Shown here: piece after piece, positions 1 to 5,200 of the stretch
Position numbering within the stretch: position 1 is the stretch's first letter
Layout of the letters: every line of letters begins with the position of its first letter
NCBI GenBank assembly: GCA_021814805.1
Contig: JAKAHT010000016.1
Coordinates: 1-9,514, forward strand
Source: a bacterium
GTDB lineage: Bacteria > Patescibacteriota > Minisyncoccia > UBA6257 > GWB1-50-10
DNA: 9,514 bases
Direction of reading: 5' to 3'
Notes under the pieces: model-generated
The model's database searches: none
Told to the model about the DNA's origin: nothing
Seen by the model: only the letters and a program-made list of their open reading frames with translations
Made by a program: the position numbers and the translations under genes

Positions 1-83
1 GTGCCCCCGAGAGGATTTGAACCTCTAACTCTTTCGAGACATGGTCCTAAGCCATGCGCGTATGCCAATTCCGCCACGGGGGC
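1..83 (-). tRNA. tRNA-Leu (anticodon UAG)
   Basis: On the minus strand the sequence folds as a class II tRNA. The acceptor stem pairs GCCCCCG (83-77) with CGGGGGC (9-3), with discriminator A at 2 and the first C of CCA at 1, so the CCA end runs off the window. The anticodon arm is CATGG-CTTAGGA-CCATG, giving anticodon TAG, which reads CUA and, by wobble, other CUN leucine codons. A long variable arm (CTC-GAAA-GAG) is typical of tRNA-Leu. The T arm is AGAGG-TTCAAAT-CCTCT. A TAAAAT box at 108-103 on the minus strand lies about 20 nt before the 5' end and could be its -10, but no good -35 is visible. Identity and boundaries are clear. Confidence 0.97.
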
Positions 84-165
84 CTTCACTTTTATTTGTC
101 TCATTTTACGCTTCCCAGCTCGATAAATCTACGCTCCAACTGGCATATTTTCCGGCTATTTATGT

Positions 166-194
166 TTGACAAATATATAAAAATATGGTACTAT
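166..194 (+). promoter_or_regulatory. Extended -10 sigma-70-type promoter for the three-gene plus-strand operon
   Basis: A perfect TTGACA -35 (166-171) is followed by a 17-nt spacer and TACTAT (189-194). A TG dinucleotide at 186-187 gives the extended -10 form TGnTACTAT. The expected start is near 201-203, leaving a leader of about 93 nt before the ATG at 295. The leader is AT-rich and holds one short hairpin (AGCTT-ACAA-AAGCT); no recognisable riboswitch is seen. The rest of the 84-294 gap shows nothing I can assign apart from a possible -10 for the divergent tRNA gene. Confidence 0.7.
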
Positions 195-294
195 TTAAAC
201 AGAATATAAATAAAGCTTACAAAAGCTCTCATATCGGATAAGTAATTCTGAATTGAAAAATTAACTAAAATAAAAAATATAAGGAGTTGAGAAA

Positions 295-900
295 ATGCAA
301 GATATCAATGTTCCCTTTGGCTTTAATCAGCCAAGCAACAAACGGCGGATAAAGCTCGAACTGTCGGAACCTAATAAAGTCGACAACGGAACTTGGAGCC
401 TTGTGGCCACTATCTCTGTCTATGACGGAGACAACAATCCTAAAAGTGATGCAGAAGTGGTGATATACCACGGAAGCGAATCTTTCGAGGAGACTAGTGA
501 CGAACAAGGAAGAGTTTCTATCGATTTTAAAAATCTAACCAAGGGCACCCATGTGTTTGAGGCGAGAATAAAGGGTACGATGGTAAGAGACAGGAAATCC
601 ACAACTCTCACGGAGAAAAAGAAAACTCCGGCCGAGTTGGTGGTCAGTCCGACCCGGGTCAAAAATCATGTCCATTTCTTTATCAGTGTTTTTGATGAAG
701 AAAAAAAAGGCACGAAAAGCTCCAGGGTTGTGATAATTGACAGTGGAGAGTCGGCGCCACTTAAAACTAATACCGACGAAAATGGTGAACTCGAGTATGC
801 CATCGACTTAAGTCCGAAGGAGGAAAGAGAAATACAAATAGCAGTAGCTGGTTATGGTGATAAGTTTTACCGCCATACCTTTTACGGAAGAAAATATTAA
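295..900 (+). CDS. Two-domain Ig-like (beta-sandwich) protein, no signal peptide
   Basis: The 201-residue protein of unknown function appears to be two tandem beta-sandwich domains, about 18-105 and 112-200. The halves align with each other: ISVYDGDNNPKSDAEVVIYH (40-59) with ISVFDEE...SSRVVIID (130-149), then TSDEQGRVSIDF (67-78) with TNTDENGELEYAIDL (158-172). The T-D-x-x-G turn resembles Big-1 and carboxypeptidase-regulatory-like Ig folds, usually extracellular adhesin or spacer modules. Here there is no signal peptide or membrane helix, so as written it would stay in the cytoplasm. The start is firm: AAGGAG (281-286) lies 8 nt upstream and an in-frame TAA is at 280-282. It is the first gene of an operon with two membrane proteins, so it may act with them. 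The Ig-like fold is inferred from strand pattern only. Confidence 0.75.
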   Translation: MQDINVPFGFNQPSNKRRIKLELSEPNKVDNGTWSLVATISVYDGDNNPKSDAEVVIYHGSESFEETSDEQGRVSIDFKNLTKGTHVFEARIKGTMVRDRKSTTLTEKKKTPAELVVSPTRVKNHVHFFISVFDEEKKGTKSSRVVIIDSGESAPLKTNTDENGELEYAIDLSPKEEREIQIAVAGYGDKFYRHTFYGRKY

Positions 901-916
901 TTGAAGGAGTGTAAAA

Positions 917-1576
917 ATGTTAGCTATAGGATTTATAACCGCTGTGGTTATTCTTGTTTCTGGCGTGATGATTATGCTTGTCGCATTCAGGCTCATATTG
1001 AGAGTCGGCAGGCGTGATCGAGCTGAAGAAGAAAACCGATTAAGAAATACTGTGATAGATGGAGATGAAAACGAATACGATAACGAGGACGAGCACGAAG
1101 GTGAAAGTTTCATTCACCGCATATTGTTCGGCGATCTGAACAATTATACATGGCTTATCCTGGTTTTTTCGGCAATAGTTATGTTTTTTATTGCCCTGTT
1201 CACAAACAAAACACCTTTCTTTGTGATGCTCATCCAGGAAATTTCCGGAGATGAAGTCACGGGAAGTTTTGTGCCGTGGATATTCTATTTTATCTTAGCT
1301 ATATCAGCGTTTCTGTTCACTTTTGTTGCCTTTATCGATGAAGCGAGAACGGCTTCTAGAAAGGCTGTGGACGTTTTTGATCAGAGAGTCGAAAGATTCA
1401 AACTGATCGAAGAAAGATCTCAAATTCAAACAGCGACTGCTCCAGCAGGAGCGGCACCGCAACATCGAGAAATGAAACTCTTCGAAAAGTTCCTGCCGGT
1501 CGAAATAGCCGGTGAAGTAATAGGAGAATTTCTGATCTCTTTAGCCAAAGCAGTATTTACAAGGTTTGGAGGATAA
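917..1576 (+). CDS. Unrecognised membrane protein, three predicted helices
   Basis: I do not recognise a family. The 219-residue protein has hydrophobic helices at about 3-28, 77-97 and 118-140. Between the first two is a very acidic stretch (about 37-64, many Glu, Asp and Asn, centred on DGDENEYDNEDEHEGE). After the third helix is a charged, probably helical segment (142-170), an Ala/Pro linker with PAGAAPQ (177-182), and an amphipathic C-terminal segment (about 188-216) ending FTRFGG. The start has an excellent Shine-Dalgarno, GAAGGAG at 903-909, 7 nt before ATG. It lies 16 nt after the Ig-like gene and 3 nt before the next membrane protein, so the three are probably cotranscribed. The acidic loop and charged C-terminal part could contact partners or cations; that is a guess. 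Confidence 0.8.
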   Translation: MLAIGFITAVVILVSGVMIMLVAFRLILRVGRRDRAEEENRLRNTVIDGDENEYDNEDEHEGESFIHRILFGDLNNYTWLILVFSAIVMFFIALFTNKTPFFVMLIQEISGDEVTGSFVPWIFYFILAISAFLFTFVAFIDEARTASRKAVDVFDQRVERFKLIEERSQIQTATAPAGAAPQHREMKLFEKFLPVEIAGEVIGEFLISLAKAVFTRFGG

Positions 1577-1579
1577 ACC

Positions 1580-2410
1580 ATGAAAAACAGGATCATTTTT
1601 ATCGTACTTTTGGGACTTCTTATATTCATCAGCGGATTTTTCTTCAACGGAGCGTTATGGTTGTTGTTTGTTATAACAACCTTGGCGTTTCTAACTTGGG
1701 GATCTTTCAGCAAAAAGATAACCAGGGGCAAAAAAATTATAGATTTTTTGGTCGTCTCGTTCATAATAGGGGTGGTCATTTATATTATTCTCAGGTTATT
1801 TGCTCCAACAGTTTGGAGGATGCTTGAGGATGATGTTATATATTTGACAGGAAGAGTGACTATGTTCGGCGATGCTCATTTTGCCAAGTACAAGAGCAAT
1901 CAGGAAAGCTATCTCAATACGGTGGAGGATACCATCGTAGCGAGGCAAAAGAGATCGATGAAAGATTCTCTGGGAAAAGACCTAAAATTCGACATAAGTA
2001 AAATTCTTAGTTCTTACGATACCATAGAATCGAAAGATTCAGCTTGGATCGCCGGAGTAGAAAAAAGACGCGAAAAGATCTACCAAAATCAAGCCCAAAA
2101 ATCCGTTGTTTCAGGAAGTTCCGGTTCTTTAGGACCAGTTTACATAGGTCCGAATCAGACAGTTTCAGTCGAGTTAGATTCAGTCTGGCGTGAAATAACT
2201 GTGGCGAGCGGATTAAAAGGAGTAAAATTTCTTCCGTCATCTAAGTACTTTGCGTACTTTCCTGATATGAAGAAGTTATACATTTGTGGCCCTCAAGTTG
2301 GTGATACCACCAATTTTGGGAGACACTGTCCTTTTAAGTTCCTAGCGCGCACAGAAAGTGGTTATCCGGGTGTTTTGACAATCATTACACCGGCTGCCAC
2401 AATCAATTAA
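1580..2410 (+). CDS. Unrecognised membrane protein with C-terminal soluble domain
   Basis: The 276-residue protein has three hydrophobic helices near the N-terminus (about 5-21, 24-42, 53-73), a Lys/Arg-rich turn between the second and third (SKKITRGKK, 44-52), and about 200 soluble residues. The soluble part has a charged helical region (about 100-172), a Gly/Ser linker (178-185), and a beta-rich terminal domain (about 186-273) with two cysteines, C236 and C250, that could pair if exported. No family is recognised. GGAGG (1568-1572) gives a strong Shine-Dalgarno that overlaps the end of the preceding gene, whose stop is only 3 nt before this ATG, so translation is likely coupled. It is the last gene of the operon, followed by the hairpin terminator. 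Confidence 0.8.
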   Translation: MKNRIIFIVLLGLLIFISGFFFNGALWLLFVITTLAFLTWGSFSKKITRGKKIIDFLVVSFIIGVVIYIILRLFAPTVWRMLEDDVIYLTGRVTMFGDAHFAKYKSNQESYLNTVEDTIVARQKRSMKDSLGKDLKFDISKILSSYDTIESKDSAWIAGVEKRREKIYQNQAQKSVVSGSSGSLGPVYIGPNQTVSVELDSVWREITVASGLKGVKFLPSSKYFAYFPDMKKLYICGPQVGDTTNFGRHCPFKFLARTESGYPGVLTIITPAATIN

Positions 2411-2429
2411 TTAACAATTTTATTAACCC

Positions 2430-2480
2430 AAAAACAAAAGCCGTTAGGGACAAAAAATCCCTACGGCTTTTTTGTTTTTT
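2430..2480. terminator. Bidirectional Rho-independent terminator between convergent operons
   Basis: The inverted repeat GCCGTTAGGGA (2440-2450) / TCCCTACGGC (2458-2467) forms a 10-bp stem with one bulged T and a CAAAAAA loop. It is flanked by AAAAACAAAA (2430-2439) on the left and a T-rich tract (2468-2480) on the right, so a U-tract follows the hairpin on either strand. It lies 20-30 nt after the plus-strand operon and 8 nt after the last minus-strand pilin gene (2488). It is the only strong terminator seen in the window. Confidence 0.9.
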
Positions 2481-2487
2481 GGAATAA

Positions 2488-2760
2488 TTATTTTACCAAG
2501 TCTTGGACAATCTTCACGATGCCGGTTGCGAGGAGTCCCACGGCAACAGCTACTGCTGCGTAGATTATCTGATTCTTGCCGCGCTCGAATTTTTTAGCAT
2601 CATCACCGGCGGTCAAAATTTCAAAGGCTCCGACGAGTATGAAAACGACAGCCAAAGCTATCAAGACTGAATAAAGAGCGCCGCCTATCCTCGTTATGGC
2701 GTTTATCACGTCATCCGGAGTGTTTATTGAACTTGTGGCGTAAACGATATTTATGAGCAT
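2488..2760 (-). CDS. Small two-helix T4SS-type pilin-like protein
   Basis: This 90-residue protein has helices at about 28-50 and 63-84 joined by the loop ILTAGDDAKKFERGKNQI. That loop matches the TSGG-x(2)-KxxxxxK plan of its neighbours and of the T4SS pilin / TrbC-VirB2-like proteins frequent in Patescibacteria. VirB2-like proteins are processed, sit in the inner membrane and polymerise into a conjugation or secretion pilus. Unlike its neighbours it has only eight residues before ATSS, too short for a normal signal peptide, so export may rely on the first helix. It begins 1 nt after the stop of the preceding pilin gene (TAAAATG) with no Shine-Dalgarno visible, suggesting reinitiation. It is the last gene of the minus-strand series. 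Family call is from topology and loop motif. Confidence 0.78.
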   Translation of the reverse strand: MLINIVYATSSINTPDDVINAITRIGGALYSVLIALAVVFILVGAFEILTAGDDAKKFERGKNQIIYAAVAVAVGLLATGIVKIVQDLVK

Positions 2761-2761
2761 T

Positions 2762-3247
2762 TTAGTATATGGTACACGATCCGTCGGGGTTGCATTTGCA
2801 GGTGTTGGTGGTCCCGCAGCCCTGGACTATATTATTGCAATCTGAGTCTGTTTTGCAGAGGTTGGTCGGTTGTTTTTGATTGGACACATAATCATTAAAG
2901 GAGCCGACCAATATTATTATACTACCCGACAATGTTCCGACTATGAGCGCTATTATAGCATAACGCATCATCTTCTTGGCTGAGGCAACTTTCTTTTCAT
3001 CCCCTCCAGAGGTTAAGAAGTTGAAGGCAGCGAGAAGTATGAAAACCACGACTACCGAAAGCAGTATGCCGAAAATCCAGTCTCGTGCCGCATTAATCAT
3101 GGTTATGAGGGCTGATATACCGCCCGTCGATATACTTGTCTGAGGCGGAGCTTGGAGAACAAGCGGCGACTGGGCAAAAACGTATGCCGCTCGGAAGAGC
3201 GGCACCGTTATTAAGATAGAAACTGTTATAAAAGCTAATTTCAACAT
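2762..3247 (-). CDS. T4SS-type pilin-like protein with six-cysteine C-terminal tail
   Basis: The 161-residue protein has a signal peptide (1-26, ending YVFAQ, cleavage probably near 25/26), helices at about 56-78 and 94-117, and between them the loop TSGGDEKKVASAKKM (79-93), identical in the neighbouring pilin. After the second helix is an extra domain of about 44 residues with six cysteines (131, 137, 144, 150, 152, 158), spaced like a small disulfide knot and ending CNPDGSCTIY. Both ends should face outside the membrane, so the tail could be displayed on an appendage. An AAGG lies 11 nt before the ATG, a moderate Shine-Dalgarno. The gene starts 15 nt after one pilin gene and ends 1 nt before the next. 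The family role (VirB2/TrbC-like subunit) is inferred; the tail's function is unknown. Confidence 0.8.
   Translation of the reverse strand: MLKLAFITVSILITVPLFRAAYVFAQSPLVLQAPPQTSISTGGISALITMINAARDWIFGILLSVVVVFILLAAFNFLTSGGDEKKVASAKKMMRYAIIALIVGTLSGSIIILVGSFNDYVSNQKQPTNLCKTDSDCNNIVQGCGTTNTCKCNPDGSCTIY
2969..3013 (-). repeat. 45-nt direct repeat, copy 1 (pilin loop)
   Basis: This 45-nt block is identical to 3368-3412. It encodes TSGGDEKKVASAKKM, the loop between the two membrane helices, in the six-Cys-tailed pilin. All 15 codons use the same synonymous bases, while the flanking DNA diverges. Confidence 0.95.
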
Positions 3248-3262
3248 ATCTACACTCGCCTT

Positions 3263-3616
3263 TTATTGGGGCGGCTGTAAGCTGGATTGACCGAAGAATG
3301 AGAGCACTAAAGCAACCACGCCTCTCGCCAAAAGACCCAAAGCTATGGCTATTATGGCGAAGGTAACCATCTTCTTGGCTGAGGCAACTTTCTTTTCATC
3401 CCCTCCAGAGGTCAAATAATTGAAAGCGGCGATCAGTATGAAGACTACGGCCGCGGCGAGCAGAAGTCCGAGAATCCAGTTTGCAGCGATCGAGATGTAT
3501 CTCGTGACATCACTGTAAGACTGTATGACGGTCGGCACATTCTGCTGAGCCAATGCGAAGATTGGCAAAGCACTCAATCCGTAAATTACACCTTTTATTA
3601 ATTTTGACTTTTTCAT
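3263..3616 (-). CDS. T4SS-type pilin-like protein
   Basis: This 117-residue protein has the array's basic form: signal peptide with Lys-rich start (MKKSKLIK) and cleavage probably after ALA at 21-23, helix at about 46-69, loop TSGGDEKKVASAKKM (69-83), helix at about 84-108, and a short polar end (GQSSLQPPQ). It resembles VirB2/TrbC-like pilins, which are exported, cleaved and polymerised into a secretion or conjugation pilus. It is the closest paralogue of the following gene; the loop is identical at DNA level over 45 nt. It lies 36 nt after one pilin gene and 15 nt before the next. No convincing Shine-Dalgarno precedes the ATG (an AGAAAGG is too far upstream). It may be the major subunit, with the Cys-tailed forms as minor ones, but nothing in the sequence proves that. 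Confidence 0.8.
   Translation of the reverse strand: MKKSKLIKGVIYGLSALPIFALAQQNVPTVIQSYSDVTRYISIAANWILGLLLAAAVVFILIAAFNYLTSGGDEKKVASAKKMVTFAIIAIALGLLARGVVALVLSFFGQSSLQPPQ
3368..3412 (-). repeat. 45-nt direct repeat, copy 2 (pilin loop)
   Basis: This block is identical over 45 nt to 2969-3013 and encodes the same 15-residue loop in the 117-residue pilin. The copies are 399 nt apart and in the same orientation. This fits tandem duplication of the gene, with later gene conversion or strong constraint on this segment. Confidence 0.95.
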
Positions 3617-3652
3617 ATTTGTTTAAGTTTTCTCGACCTTTCTTTTACTGCC

Positions 3653-4048
3653 TTAACCTTGAAGTATTGCTTGAATTATCTTTATTATACCATCCCCTAT
3701 AAGGATTATACAATATCCTATGGCTGTATAAAGTATAGTTTTCCTCCCTCTTTCGAACTTATCCGGTGCGCCGCCCGATGTCAAAATCTGTATGCCGCCG
3801 ATTATTATCATAAGAGCGGCTATGGGAGAACCGAGTTTGACGAGCCAGCTCAAGACATTGCTCAGTATTCCTTCGATGGTGCCGTTTTGAGAGCCCAATG
3901 GATTGAGGAGAGTTATACTTACGTTTGAAGGAGTTGTTGATGGGTTTGGATTTGGACAGTTAGTATCCCCGGTCTGGCATTGAGCTAGAGCTATCTTTGT
4001 CGAAAGAAGGGCCAAGCTGGAATATATTATATATTTAATTTTCTTCAT
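3653..4048 (-). CDS. T4SS-type pilin-like protein
   Basis: The 131-residue protein has a signal peptide (MKKIKYII..., likely cleaved after ALA at 20-22), a Pro/Thr/Asn-rich spacer with C24 and C31 (24-42), a conserved LLNPLG segment (47-52), helix at about 66-89, loop TSGGAPDKFERGRKT (90-104), and helix at about 105-127. The LLNPLG...LTSGGxPDKFERGRKTI pattern is typical of proteins annotated as pilins in Patescibacteria. It differs more from the two pilins after it than they differ from each other, and its loop resembles that of the 90-residue protein at the array's end (both have KFERG). No Shine-Dalgarno is seen, but a possible extended -10 promoter ends about 12 nt before the ATG. The role as a pilus subunit is inferred from family topology. 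Confidence 0.82.
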   Translation of the reverse strand: MKKIKYIIYSSLALLSTKIALAQCQTGDTNCPNPNPSTTPSNVSITLLNPLGSQNGTIEGILSNVLSWLVKLGSPIAALMIIIGGIQILTSGGAPDKFERGRKTILYTAIGYCIILIGDGIIKIIQAILQG

Positions 4049-4060
4049 ACTGTTGAATTT

Positions 4061-4069
4061 ATTATATCA
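4061..4069 (-). promoter_or_regulatory. Possible internal extended -10 promoter for the pilin array
   Basis: Read on the minus strand, TGATATAAT (4069-4061) is a perfect extended -10 (TGn-TATAAT) in the 33-nt gap after the Cys-rich pilin gene. No good -35 is found 17 nt upstream. Transcription would begin near 4054, only about 6 nt before the ATG at 4048, giving an almost leaderless message for the next pilin. AT-rich chance matches are possible, so this is a candidate only. Confidence 0.4.
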
Positions 4070-4081
4070 GAATTAGATTAT

Positions 4082-5200
4082 TTAGAATCCTATCGGGTAC
4101 AACCCACCATCAGATCCGGAACATTGAGATTTTTGAACCACTATACATGTATCGTAAGCGTTGGTTCCTTTTATGTTGCAATCCGCCACCTTACAAATGA
4201 GTTTGCTCTGATCCGTTTTGTCTTGTTTGGCAAATATATATAATCCTTGGTTGGTAACGGCCGATATTTTTTGGCCGCAGACGGAATCGTCCGGGAAATA
4301 AAACGCTCCGGTTCCCGGCGTCATGCAGGCGGCGTAAGCCGGCAAGGGCCCGGTTATAGCGTCGCAGCTCGAAGCACACTGTATCACGCCGTTGTTGTCT
4401 ATTTTCCCATAGACTGTTTTAGGCTGAGCCGGGACGTAAGTGTTCCCCAATGTCGTCACGGATTGCATGCATAGTGATTTGGTGTTAGCGGCGCAAAGGT
4501 CTTCGCTGTCGTAACATTGGTAGGTATAGACATTCCCGGTCTGTTGGGCTGAAGAATTGTCCCGCCAGACAGTCTTAAGTTGCGATGTCGGAGCGGCAGT
4601 TCCGCAGAGAGATTTATCTATGGTCATGCAAGGTTCATTGGCACAGAAAGTGCCGTCTATATCGACACAAGATTGGCCGCTTTTGCTGCAGACATATGTC
4701 CCGTCGTTTATGGAAACCTTGGCGTAAGTGGTGCTCGCGTTTTGAAGAGGAGGCAGTCCCGTCAAGACGGGGATTTGAGGATTATGAGTGCAGGAGATTT
4801 GGTTCCAGGGCAGACTCGGATTGCCGCTCAAAAATTGGACCACCGTTCCCACTATGGTCCAGGAAACAAGCGCTATTATGACGCCTGTTATGGCTTTGGT
4901 TATCATATTCTTGCCCTTTTTTATATTCGGTTCCGAACCGCCCGCGATCATTATCGTTATGCCTCCGACAACTATCATTATGGTCGCGATGATAAGCGAT
5001 ACTTGAAGCAAAAGATCTATTATATTTTTCACAACTATTATGGCGTCGCAAAAATCACAGGGACCGACCGGCCCGCCATACTGGCTGCCGGCGGCGCAGT
5101 TTGTGTCTTTCCAAATGCCGGTTCCCTGAGCACCTGCAAAACTTACGCCGACCGCAAAAAGAAAAATAAAGACAGCCGATATTTTTATGTATTTTTTCAT
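4082..5200 (-). CDS. Pilin-like membrane protein fused to a four-repeat Cys-rich extracytoplasmic domain
   Basis: The 372-residue protein has a signal peptide (1-25, ending SFAGAQ), three early cysteines (35, 48, 51), helix at about 58-87, a pilin-type loop IAGGSEPNIKKGKNMI (85-100), and helix at about 101-124. About 245 more residues follow, rich in Cys, Thr, Ser and Asn. These hold four irregular repeats of 35-50 residues with Cys at 171/178/186/191/199, 229/236/244, 275/279/292/308 and 336/341/352/360, each ending near S-x-C. All 20 cysteines are on the outer side, suggesting many disulfides. An upstream in-frame ATG would add 46 residues, but the start at 5200 is preferred because it puts the signal peptide first and makes a 4-nt ATGA overlap with the solute-binding gene. 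No Shine-Dalgarno is seen, fitting translational coupling. It may be a tip, adhesin or minor pilin; the repeat family is unrecognised. Confidence 0.8.
   Translation of the reverse strand: MKKYIKISAVFIFLFAVGVSFAGAQGTGIWKDTNCAAGSQYGGPVGPCDFCDAIIVVKNIIDLLLQVSLIIATIMIVVGGITIMIAGGSEPNIKKGKNMITKAITGVIIALVSWTIVGTVVQFLSGNPSLPWNQISCTHNPQIPVLTGLPPLQNASTTYAKVSINDGTYVCSKSGQSCVDIDGTFCANEPCMTIDKSLCGTAAPTSQLKTVWRDNSSAQQTGNVYTYQCYDSEDLCAANTKSLCMQSVTTLGNTYVPAQPKTVYGKIDNNGVIQCASSCDAITGPLPAYAACMTPGTGAFYFPDDSVCGQKISAVTNQGLYIFAKQDKTDQSKLICKVADCNIKGTNAYDTCIVVQKSQCSGSDGGLYPIGF

Noticed and set aside
1..83. tRNA-Leu as an integration site for a mobile element
   Set aside because: The tRNA 3' end faces out of the window, so any element would lie to the left. 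No integrase or repeated tRNA end is seen inside the window.
5197..5199. Alternative genetic code (UGA as Gly)
   Set aside because: UGA serves as a natural stop at the end of the solute-binding gene, where the protein has full family length, and no gene needs UGA read through.
2488..5200. A complete type IV secretion or conjugation locus
   Set aside because: Only pilin-like subunits are present; no VirB4, VirB6, VirB8-10, VirD4 or relaxase is encoded here.
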